Shown here: positions 6,753-12,582 of the stretch, one piece after another | How positions within the stretch are numbered: the first letter of the stretch is position 1 | Layout of the letters: every line of letters starts with the position of its first letter | Assembly (NCBI GenBank): GCA_045617725.1 | Contig: JAZLJD010000053.1 | Coordinates: 1 to 12,582 of the forward strand | Length of the DNA: 12,582 bases | Direction: 5' to 3' | DNA from: JAZLJD01 sp045617725 | GTDB lineage: Bacteria; Bacillota; Clostridia; Lachnospirales; Lachnospiraceae | The notes under the pieces: model-generated | Seen by the model: only the letters and a program-made list of their open reading frames with translations | Told to the model about the DNA's origin: nothing | Database searches by the model: none | Translations under genes and position numbers: made by a program

Positions 6753-7879
6753 GTCGTAAGATTTTTGTAACCAGGTCTTCGATGCCTCCCTTTGAGGAGT
6801 ATGTGGAGATGATTCGTCCGCTGTGGGACAGCCATATGCTGACGAATATGGGAGAACTTCATACGAAACTGGAGGAGGAACTGAAGGATTACCTGAATGT
6901 TCCTTACATCAGTCTGTTTACGAACGGACATCTGGCAATCGAGCTGAGCCTGCAGGCACTGCTTTCACCGAAGGCCGGAGAGGGACAGCAGGGCGAGATT
7001 ATTACGACGCCCTTTACCTTTGCTTCCACGACCCATGCCATCGTGCGGAACGGATTTACCCCCGTGTTTTGCGATATCCGAATGGACGACTATACCATGG
7101 ATACCTCGCTTCTTGAAAGCCTCATTACGGAGCGGACGGTTGCGATTCTGCCGGTTCATGTTTACGGAAATGTATGTAATGTGGAGGAGATTGAGCGTAT
7201 TGCAGAAAAGCATCATCTCAAGGTGCTTTACGATGCCGCCCATGCTTTCTCCGTGACCTATAAGGGTGAGAGCGTACTTAAGTACGGCGACGCCAGTGCA
7301 CTGAGCTTCCATGCGACGAAGGTGTTTAACACCGTGGAAGGCGGTGCCGTTGTATATAAGGACAGTGCGACCGGCGACAAGCTGTATCGTCTTAAGAACT
7401 TCGGAATCATGAGTGAGGAAGTCATCGATGATGTGGGCGCCAATGCCAAAATGGATGAGTTCCGGGCCGCCATGGGACTTTGCAACCTTCGTTATCTTGC
7501 GGAGCAGATTTCCTTACGGCGCGCCGTTTATGAACGCTACATGGAGGGCCTTTCGGGTCTTTCCGGTCTGGTTCTTCCAACCACGCAGCCATACGTTCAA
7601 AAGAACTACGCCTACTTCCCTATACGTATTGAAAAAGAGAAAGCGGGCTTTACCCGGGATGATGTATACGCCGCCCTTTTAAAAGAAGATATCGTGGCAA
7701 GAAAATACTTCTATCCGCTGACCTGCGACTTTGACTGCTATAAGGAGGCCTGCAGGGATCTTGCACTTTTGAATGCGAGAGAGGCTGCAGCTTCCGTGCT
7801 GACGCTGCCGCTTTATGCGGACCTTGCTCCTTCCGATGCCGATAGAATAATTAACGTAATTAAAGGACTATTCAAATGA
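6749..7879 (+). CDS. DegT/DnrJ/EryC1/StrS family PLP-dependent sugar aminotransferase
   Basis: This is a 376-residue fold-type I PLP enzyme, normal for the family. It aminates a keto-sugar nucleotide, usually at C3 or C4 of a dTDP- or UDP-keto-6-deoxyhexose, with glutamate as donor. Visible residues: FTNGHLAIEL (cofactor phosphate loop, about 58-67), TPFTFASTTHA, D162-A-A-H165 (D162 pairs with the PLP ring nitrogen), and K191 in SFHATKVFNT-x-EGG, the lysine that forms the Schiff base. The FHATKxFNTxEGG wording is, from memory, that of enzymes making 4-amino-4,6-dideoxyhexoses rather than the UDP-amino-sugar branch. The WecD-like acyltransferase three genes downstream supports a dTDP-4-keto-6-deoxyglucose substrate giving Qui4N or Fuc4N. 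A purine-rich site (AAGGAAAGG) precedes the ATG, and 4-nt overlaps link both flanking genes. No 4,6-dehydratase is in the window. Confidence 0.95.
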   Translation: MSRKIFVTRSSMPPFEEYVEMIRPLWDSHMLTNMGELHTKLEEELKDYLNVPYISLFTNGHLAIELSLQALLSPKAGEGQQGEIITTPFTFASTTHAIVRNGFTPVFCDIRMDDYTMDTSLLESLITERTVAILPVHVYGNVCNVEEIERIAEKHHLKVLYDAAHAFSVTYKGESVLKYGDASALSFHATKVFNTVEGGAVVYKDSATGDKLYRLKNFGIMSEEVIDDVGANAKMDEFRAAMGLCNLRYLAEQISLRRAVYERYMEGLSGLSGLVLPTTQPYVQKNYAYFPIRIEKEKAGFTRDDVYAALLKEDIVARKYFYPLTCDFDCYKEACRDLALLNAREAAASVLTLPLYADLAPSDADRIINVIKGLFK

Positions 7880-9039
7880 TCAGTAAGCTGTATGACCGAT
7901 ACACAAACTTAAAACCCGTGAAACTCGTAAAGAACCTCGCTTTTTTGGTTGCAATTCTCACGGAGCTTATGTGCATTATCATTGACAAAAGTGTCTTTGT
8001 GAATCCGATTGAAGGAACCATCTGGCGCATAACCTTTGTTCTTTGCTGCATCACCGTGATATGCACGCGGTATACCCTTAAGGAAATACTTTTTTTCCTT
8101 CTGTTTTGTGTCCTCGGGCTTCTGTCGTATAAAAGTACGGGTCGTAACGAAATGCTGCGCCTCATCGTTTTGATGATGGCCGGCAAGGATATGTTTTACG
8201 AGACGTACCTCAAAATCGTTTTTTATGTACTGACCGCCGGTTCGGCGCTCATTGCACTGCTTTCCGTCTGCGGTGTGCTCGGCAGCGTGTCCGTTTACGA
8301 GGACTACGGACGCCGCGGCTATGAAACCCGTTACTGCTTTGGCATGGGACATCCCAATTCCTTCCATTGCATGGTTTTCACGCTGATGATTCTGGGCATT
8401 GTTTTGTGGTTCCAAAAACTAAAGTGGTGGCATTACGTGATTCTTTTTGGCCTCCAGGGGATTGTGTATCTGTTTACGGATTCGAGATGCGGCATGCTTT
8501 GTGCGATGTTTGCCCTCGTCGTGTCCGTCCTTTTTACGTATTGCCGGAAATGGCGCGATCAGTCGTGGGTTTATATCCTGTGTGCGCTCCTCGTCGTTGC
8601 GGTCTTTGCGTTCTCGGTGTACGCTGCGGCCGTGAAGTCCGAAACCGCACTGACCCATTACTTTGATTTTCATACCAACCGCAGGATTCACGGAGCCGTG
8701 GAGCAGGTGGATGCGGGCCTTAACAGCTGGACCCTGTTCGGCCGCCCCGCTTACGTTGAGTTCTTTGATATGGGCATTATCCGTCTGTTTTATTGGTTCG
8801 GCTATGTTCCCGGTGTTTTGTACATGGGCGCAATGCTGTGGCTTTTGTACCGTGCTTACAAGGAAAAAGAGTACGGCCTCGCGATTATGACGGTTTCGTT
8901 TACGCTTTACTCTCTCGTGGAGGCACACTTCATCAGCGATTACCTTCTTCGAAATTATCTTTGGATTTACATGATGGGAGCCATGTGGCGACAGTTCTCT
9001 GAAAGAAAGAGAGGCGCATTATGCGAGAAATCAAAGTAG
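7876..9039 (+). CDS. Wzy-like polysaccharide polymerase (O-antigen polymerase/ligase type)
   Basis: This is a 387-residue integral membrane protein with about ten hydrophobic segments: clear ones near 21-37, 49-62, 70-84, 114-137, 162-178, 185-200, 208-222 and 235-252, and three more in the last 100 residues. FGMGHPN (155-161) and FTDSRCG (200-206) are in the places where Wzy/WaaL-like proteins carry their G-x-G-H-P-N and T-x-S-R-x-G motifs. The conserved His and Arg probably face outward and grip the lipid-linked glycan. A hydrophilic loop of about 45 residues lies between roughly 253 and 298. The role is joining repeat units on the outer leaflet after flipping; ligation to protein or wall cannot be excluded. 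AAAGGA (7862-7867) is the ribosome binding site. The end overlaps the hydratase gene by 19 nt. Confidence 0.9.
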   Translation: MISKLYDRYTNLKPVKLVKNLAFLVAILTELMCIIIDKSVFVNPIEGTIWRITFVLCCITVICTRYTLKEILFFLLFCVLGLLSYKSTGRNEMLRLIVLMMAGKDMFYETYLKIVFYVLTAGSALIALLSVCGVLGSVSVYEDYGRRGYETRYCFGMGHPNSFHCMVFTLMILGIVLWFQKLKWWHYVILFGLQGIVYLFTDSRCGMLCAMFALVVSVLFTYCRKWRDQSWVYILCALLVVAVFAFSVYAAAVKSETALTHYFDFHTNRRIHGAVEQVDAGLNSWTLFGRPAYVEFFDMGIIRLFYWFGYVPGVLYMGAMLWLLYRAYKEKEYGLAIMTVSFTLYSLVEAHFISDYLLRNYLWIYMMGAMWRQFSERKRGALCEKSK

Positions 9040-9428
9040 GGGATTTTTTTGAAAGAAAGTATATTCCGACACTGGAAGACGGAATCCATTTCGCGGATGT
9101 CTCCACAGACAAAAACCCGATTCATACGGATGAAGAGGCCGCAGCCCAGACCCGCTTTAAAAAGCCGATTGCGCACGGTATGCTGGCAGGCGGGTATATT
9201 TCGGCTATACTCGGGAATGATTTTCCGGGACCCGGCACGGTGTATTTGAGTCAGAATCTTCAGTTCCGTCGCCCCGTTTTTTACGATGAACCGATTTGGG
9301 TATATGTAGAGGTTGTGGAAATAATCCCCGAGAAGAATCGTGTGAAGCTGATTACCAACTGCTATGACAAAGATAGGAACATACTGGTGCTTGGGGAAGC
9401 TCTGGTATTGGTGGAACAGAATTTATGA
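9021..9428 (+). CDS. MaoC-like hot-dog protein, probable (R)-specific enoyl-CoA hydratase
   Basis: This is a 135-residue single hot-dog domain. FADVSTDKNPIH (24-35) carries the catalytic D30 and H35 with the D-x-N-P-x-H spacing of hydratase 2 (PhaJ/MaoC), and RFKKPIAHGM (45-54) is the following conserved segment. Length equals stand-alone PhaJ-type enzymes, which work as dimers and hydrate trans-2-enoyl-CoA to (R)-3-hydroxyacyl-CoA in the cytoplasm. With an intact active site it should be functional. Such a gene is unusual in a glycan operon. It starts 19 nt inside the polymerase gene, with GAGGCG 5' of its ATG, and ends in a 4-nt overlap with a sugar N-acyltransferase. I infer that it makes the 3-hydroxyacyl-CoA (for example 3-hydroxybutyryl-CoA) used by that acyltransferase. 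An alternative is a general fatty-acid role, with capture by the operon incidental. Confidence 0.93.
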   Translation: MREIKVGDFFERKYIPTLEDGIHFADVSTDKNPIHTDEEAAAQTRFKKPIAHGMLAGGYISAILGNDFPGPGTVYLSQNLQFRRPVFYDEPIWVYVEVVEIIPEKNRVKLITNCYDKDRNILVLGEALVLVEQNL

Positions 9429-10342
9429 TTAATTCATTTATCGACGACAATTTCAGATATGTAAAAGCATATATCCTAAAAGATGCAGAAGGCCTTGCAG
9501 GTGATATTATTCGCGATAAAGACCGGCTGGATTACTATCTTGAGGATGGAGAGATGCTGGTAGGGTACAGCATTACGCGGAATGAACCGGTCAGCCGGCT
9601 TTACGGATTTGAGTGTAAGGTTGTGAGATTCTCTTTGGCACGGGTTTCAAATATTCATACGAAACGCCAGGAGGCCCTGTGTACCAAACTGCTGGAGCAT
9701 CTTTACAATCGTATGAAGACCGAAAAAGCATATTACAATCTGCGTATTCCCACCCATGTTGTGGACCTTATGAGGGCATATAACGTATATTTTGCATCAG
9801 CCATCATGTGCGGTGGAACGGTGGAAGAGTACGTATACAATAAACCGGTTACCGGGCCGCAGAATCAGGATCTTAGAGTATTCATGCCGGGCGCGGAGTA
9901 TTTGGATATTCATAAGCAGAAATTAATGGATATTACATATTCCTCCTTCCAAACGTATCAGGGACAGTATCATATTTCTCCGCTTACCGCCCAAAGAGCC
10001 GGTGAAATCTATGAGAACTGGATTCAGTCAAGTATCACGAATATATCGGATGACAAAGTAATTGTTGCCGAGTATGAGAATGAGCCTGTGGGCTTTGTAA
10101 CCATAAAAGAGGATGATTTCGCGGTAGAAGGAATTCTTTCGGCGGTTACGACAGAGCACAGAGGCTTGCATGTATACAGATCCATGATCAGCTATGTGAT
10201 CAATTATGCATACGATAGAAATAAGGCGTTTATTTCCAGTACGCAATTTGACAACTTTGTTGTTCAGGGAACCTGGAACTCTTTGGGATTGCGACCTTTT
10301 TATTCCATCTACAACGTACATATGGACTGTTTGAACAAATGA
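9425..10342 (+). CDS. WecD-like GNAT N-acyltransferase for an amino-deoxy sugar nucleotide
   Basis: This is a 305-residue protein. The C-terminal half (about 160-305) has the GNAT order: YHISPLT and an IYENWIQSSI helix, PVGFVTI strand, GILSAV, the acyl-CoA loop near R246-G247, then STQFDNFVVQGTW (272-284), SLGLRPFYS and a terminal NVH. The T-Q-x-x-N-x-x-x-Q-x-x-W and 'G-L/F-R-P...H' combination resembles WecD/RffC-type acyltransferases, which acylate the 4-amino group of dTDP-4-amino-4,6-dideoxyhexoses. Residues 1-160 form a second region, longer than that of E. coli WecD as I recall it, possibly a degenerate GNAT-like half. The acyl-CoA loop reads RGLHVY instead of the usual R-x-x-G-x-G, so acyl-CoA binding may be altered. 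The gene is the most AT-rich in the operon (9901-9960: 18 G+C of 60; 10201-10260: 20 of 60). ATGA overlaps join it to both neighbours. The acyl group is not proven. Confidence 0.87.
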   Translation: MINSFIDDNFRYVKAYILKDAEGLAGDIIRDKDRLDYYLEDGEMLVGYSITRNEPVSRLYGFECKVVRFSLARVSNIHTKRQEALCTKLLEHLYNRMKTEKAYYNLRIPTHVVDLMRAYNVYFASAIMCGGTVEEYVYNKPVTGPQNQDLRVFMPGAEYLDIHKQKLMDITYSSFQTYQGQYHISPLTAQRAGEIYENWIQSSITNISDDKVIVAEYENEPVGFVTIKEDDFAVEGILSAVTTEHRGLHVYRSMISYVINYAYDRNKAFISSTQFDNFVVQGTWNSLGLRPFYSIYNVHMDCLNK

Positions 10343-11664
10343 GAATCGTACATTATGCTTTGGGATTCCCTCCCTATCGAAGCGGAGGATTAACTCAATA
10401 TGCGTATGACTTATCCCGCACACAGGCGGAGATGGGGCATGAGGTTACCATGCTGTGGCCCGGTGAAATAGGCGGCCAGCGGCACGGTATTGTGAGATTG
10501 CGCCTGAAAACCACGAAATGCGGCGTTCAAAGTGCCGAACTTGTGAATCCGATGCCGGTACCGCTTACGGAAGGGGTGCTGGAACCTTTCTACTTTATGC
10601 GCCCACGCAGTCGTGCGAGCGTTTCCGAAGTTCTTGACATTTTGAAGCCCGATGTGCTTCATATTCATACCTTGATGGGCCTTCCCAGGGAGCTTGTATT
10701 TGAAGCAAGCGCCCGCAATATCCCCATGATTTTTACTACCCACGATTATTATCCCTTCTGTGCGCATGTGAATCTGTTCTGCAACGGACGGATTTGCGAG
10801 ACTTCGTCCAATGAAGCCTGCACCCTATGCTGCCGGAACGCGCTTTCCATGCAAAAAATAATCCTTTTGCAGACCCCGCTGTATCGGACTCTTAAGGATA
10901 GCACGCTTGTGAAAAAGCTGCGTGCCTCCTACAAGAGTGATAAAGCGGAACCTGTGTACGAGGACGAGAATCGCATTCTGCGTCCGACGGAGGATTACGA
11001 GGCACTCAGGGAGTATTATATGTCGATGCTTGAACGTATGAGGGTTCATGCCAATTCAAGCCTTGCTCTTTCCGTGTACCGAAAGTACCTTCCGCTTCCT
11101 TCGGCCTTTGTGCTTCCCATTACGCATGCGGGTATCACGGACAGGCGCGTTAAGAAAACCGTAAACGGGACTCTTCATGTTGCGTATCTTGCGGCCTGTG
11201 AATCCTATAAGGGCTTTGACATGCTCCTGGAGGCGGTGGATATGCTGCATCGTTGCAAGAATGCGGATATCGTCCTGCATGTTTATAAGCCTACCAAAGA
11301 GGAACGCCCGTACCTTGTAAAGCACGAGAGCTTCCAAAATGACTCTTTGGCGTCCGTCCTTTCGGACATCCATGTTGTGGTGGTGCCCTCAAAGTGGGAC
11401 GAAACCTTCGGGTTTGTGGTGCCGGAGGCCCTGAGTCTCGGAATTGTTCCCATTGTTACCGATACGGTGGGCGCGCGGGACTTAATTACGGACGGCAGGA
11501 CCGGATACATTGTAAGGCAGAACATGAATGAACTTGCGGACGCGCTCTCCATGCTGGAAACGTATCCGGAATTTTACGAGGAAGTGAACCGGAACATCTG
11601 TGAAATGGAGCTGAATTTTTCCATGCGAGAGCATGCAAAGGAGCTTGAGAGGTACTATTTGTGA
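10339..11664 (+). CDS. Family 4 glycosyltransferase with an N-terminal cysteine cluster
   Basis: This is a 441-residue GT-B enzyme. HYALGFPPYRSGGLTQY (5-21) is the N-terminal glycine loop, DVLHIHTLMG is the strand before the first domain core, and E355-TFGFVVP-E363 is the E-x7-E donor-binding motif of GT4, followed by ALSLGIVPIVT and the DGRTGYIV loop. An insertion after THDYYPF holds C141, C148, C153, C161, C164 and C165, enough to bind a metal or form a structural knot. Similar Cys clusters are known to me only from surface-glycan GT4 proteins. A charged stretch (about 193-235) separates this from the C-terminal domain. Role: retaining transfer of one sugar to the growing lipid-linked unit; donor unknown. 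The start overlaps the previous stop by 4 nt (ATGA) and its own Shine-Dalgarno is poor, so translation is likely coupled. Confidence 0.95.
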   Translation: MRIVHYALGFPPYRSGGLTQYAYDLSRTQAEMGHEVTMLWPGEIGGQRHGIVRLRLKTTKCGVQSAELVNPMPVPLTEGVLEPFYFMRPRSRASVSEVLDILKPDVLHIHTLMGLPRELVFEASARNIPMIFTTHDYYPFCAHVNLFCNGRICETSSNEACTLCCRNALSMQKIILLQTPLYRTLKDSTLVKKLRASYKSDKAEPVYEDENRILRPTEDYEALREYYMSMLERMRVHANSSLALSVYRKYLPLPSAFVLPITHAGITDRRVKKTVNGTLHVAYLAACESYKGFDMLLEAVDMLHRCKNADIVLHVYKPTKEERPYLVKHESFQNDSLASVLSDIHVVVVPSKWDETFGFVVPEALSLGIVPIVTDTVGARDLITDGRTGYIVRQNMNELADALSMLETYPEFYEEVNRNICEMELNFSMREHAKELERYYL

Positions 11665-12404
11665 AGATTTCCATGATTACCATAACCTTTAATTCCGAGC
11701 GCACCTTACGGGAAACCATCGAGAGCGTGCTTAATCAGAATTACGAGGATCTTGAATATATTATTGTGGATGGAGGCAGTAAGGACGGCACTCTGGCTAT
11801 CGCCAAAGAGTACGAAGGCCGCATCCAAAAGATTATCTCCGAGCCGGACCGCGGGATTTCGGACGCCTTTAACAAGGGCCTTAGGCTGGCGACCGGAGAG
11901 GTAATCGGCATCATCAATTCGGACGATCTGCTTTATGAGGGCGCACTTTCGAAGGTGGCGGAATGCTTTTTGGCACATCCCGGGGCGATGGTTGTCTACG
12001 GAAAGGGCAAGCGTCTTTACGAGGACGGTCATATGCGGGATTATCTGCCGCTGCCGCTTTCGGCCTTTGACTACAAGATGCCGCTTGTGCATCCCTCGAC
12101 CTTCGTCAAAAAGGAAGCCTACGACCGGTTCGGCGGCTTCTCGGAGCAGTATAAGTACTGCATGGACCGCGCGGTGCTGCTTCCCATGTACAAGGGCGGT
12201 GCGGAATTTGTGTATCTGGATGCGTATCTGTCCTACTACCGGATGGGCGGCGTAAGTCATAAGCAGTACCTGAAGGGAACGCTCCCCGAGGGCGAAAAAA
12301 TAAGCGTTGCCTTCGGAATGAATCCCGTAAAGGCCCGCCTGACCACGTATTACAAGGGGGCAAGGTACCTCCTCATACAGTTTATTCGGAAATTTAAGAA
12401 ATAA
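11661..12404 (+). CDS. Family 2 glycosyltransferase (WcaA/WcaE-like)
   Basis: This is a 247-residue GT-A enzyme, compact for the family. SMITITFNSERTL (4-16), IVDGGSKDGT (35-44), EPDRGISDAFNKG (61-73) and the metal motif NSDD (86-89) are in the expected order. HPSTFVKKEAYDRFGGF is the acceptor-side segment, followed by MDRAVLLP where relatives usually have M-D-x-x-L-x-L-R. A basic tail (about 228-247) suggests peripheral membrane attachment. The E-x-D-x-G-I-S-D-A-F-N-K-G wording is that of the colanic acid WcaE-like subgroup. The donor and linkage are unknown. The start is GTG 11661, overlapping the previous TGA by 4 nt, with GAGAGG (11647-11652) 8 nt upstream. It is the last gene before the right repeats. 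Its TAA is followed within 1 nt by GAGGATTAGTGTG, the repeat-type initiation string, and no intrinsic terminator is seen. Confidence 0.95.
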   Translation: MKISMITITFNSERTLRETIESVLNQNYEDLEYIIVDGGSKDGTLAIAKEYEGRIQKIISEPDRGISDAFNKGLRLATGEVIGIINSDDLLYEGALSKVAECFLAHPGAMVVYGKGKRLYEDGHMRDYLPLPLSAFDYKMPLVHPSTFVKKEAYDRFGGFSEQYKYCMDRAVLLPMYKGGAEFVYLDAYLSYYRMGGVSHKQYLKGTLPEGEKISVAFGMNPVKARLTTYYKGARYLLIQFIRKFKK

Positions 12405-12410
12405 GAGGAT

Positions 12411-12521
12411 TAGTGTGAAAAATGCAGGCATTTTTCACGCAACACTTTGTGTCGCAATCCGTAGCAGTTTCGCTGTAATACAGTGAAGGGCTAAATATAC
12501 CGGATTGCGAAATGCGGGGAT
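12411..12521 (+). repeat. Structured 111-bp repeat unit, right copy 1 (R1)
   Basis: This is a direct repeat of 1-111 with four transitions. Relative to L, hairpin C keeps its pairing: C66-G70 becomes U-A (12476/12480), a double compensatory change, and C58-G78 becomes U-G (12468/12488). Only the change at unit position 31 (12441, G to A) weakens a stem, hairpin B. Hairpin A (12415-12425 with 12428-12438) and the long-range stem (12452-12461 with 12501-12510) are unchanged. The 23-codon frame (GTG 12415 to TGA 12484-12486) persists with two silent and two amino-acid-changing differences. The unit begins 7 nt after the stop of the last glycosyltransferase and is followed directly by another unit. 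Confidence 0.92.
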
Positions 12522-12582
12522 TAGTATGAAAAATGCAAAGCATTTTTCATGCGACACTTTGTGTCGCAATCCGTAGCAGTTT
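12522..12582 (+). repeat. Structured repeat unit, right copy 2 (R2), cut by the window end
   Basis: This is a third unit in tandem with R1 at a 111-nt period; only its first 61 bases are in the window. Hairpin A is preserved (12526-12536 with 12540-12550, 11 bp) although its outermost pair has changed from G-C to A-U and its loop from AG to AAA. Hairpin B is perfect (12551-12557 with 12561-12567). The extra loop base shifts the short reading frame, which here runs ATG 12526 to TAG 12574-12576 (16 codons). The 5' arm of the long-range stem is present. Its partner would lie beyond the window. Confidence 0.88.

Noticed and set aside
11706..12431. 241-codon open frame on the minus strand
   Set aside because: It is antisense to a clear GT2 gene with all motifs intact; its translation shows no recognisable domain and has a His/Arg-rich shadow composition.
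12415..12438. Hairpin A after the last gene as an intrinsic terminator
   Set aside because: The T run lies within the 3' arm and no U tract follows the stem; the GC part is only a few pairs. The same hairpin also occurs upstream of the first gene.
12411..12582. CRISPR array
   Set aside because: The 111-nt units are contiguous with no unique spacers, and no cas genes are present.
1..12582. Window as a circular or composite transposon
   Set aside because: No transposase, integrase, terminal inverted repeats or replication genes are present, and the two ends differ at several bases, so they are not a simple circular overlap.

Overview
The window is one strand-consistent block of 12 protein genes (116-12404, all +) for making and assembling a cell-surface polysaccharide or other glycan. 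Copies of a structured 111-bp repeat bracket it. The genes touch or overlap throughout: the largest gap is 17 nt, five junctions are 4-nt ATGA/GTGA overlaps, one overlap is 1 nt and one is 19 nt. It therefore reads as a single operon. Strong AAGGAG/GAGG-type ribosome binding sites, occasional GTG starts, about 50% GC and the gene types (polyprenyl sugar-phosphate transferase, DUF5672, GT17, DUF6056-like) suggest a Gram-positive Clostridia genome, most likely Lachnospiraceae. That placement is an inference from style and content; no marker gene is present.

Layout: 1-121, repeat copy L, whose end carries the Shine-Dalgarno and ATG of the first gene. 116-1654, polytopic membrane protein (DUF6056-like, possible GT-C glycosyltransferase). 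1667-3154, initiating polyprenyl glycosylphosphotransferase. 3158-3889, DUF5672 protein. 3889-4731, GT17 glycosyltransferase. 4749-5762, GT11 (fucosyltransferase-like) protein. 5775-6752, GT2 glycosyltransferase. 6749-7879, DegT-type sugar aminotransferase. 7876-9039, Wzy-like polymerase. 9021-9428, MaoC-type (R)-enoyl-CoA hydratase. 9425-10342, WecD-like GNAT N-acyltransferase. 10339-11664, GT4. 11661-12404, GT2. 12411-12582, two further tandem repeat units, the second cut by the window end. No stretch over 300 bases lacks a gene.

How the genes fit together: the phosphotransferase loads the first sugar on undecaprenyl phosphate. The GT2, GT4, GT11, GT17 and probably DUF5672 proteins extend the unit on the cytoplasmic face, and the Wzy-like protein polymerises it outside. 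The DUF6056-like protein could add a side branch on the outer face. The aminotransferase and the WecD-like acyltransferase together imply an N-acylated 4-amino-4,6-dideoxyhexose. The MaoC hydratase between polymerase and acyltransferase suggests that the acyl group is a 3-hydroxyacyl chain rather than acetyl. Flippase, chain-length regulator, phosphoregulatory genes and dTDP-sugar synthesis (RmlA/RmlB type) are absent and must lie elsewhere.

The two points most worth following are the hydroxyacyl-aminosugar cassette and the 111-bp repeat. Differences between the repeat copies are largely compensatory within hairpins, and each unit ends in a ready-made ribosome binding site and start codon.
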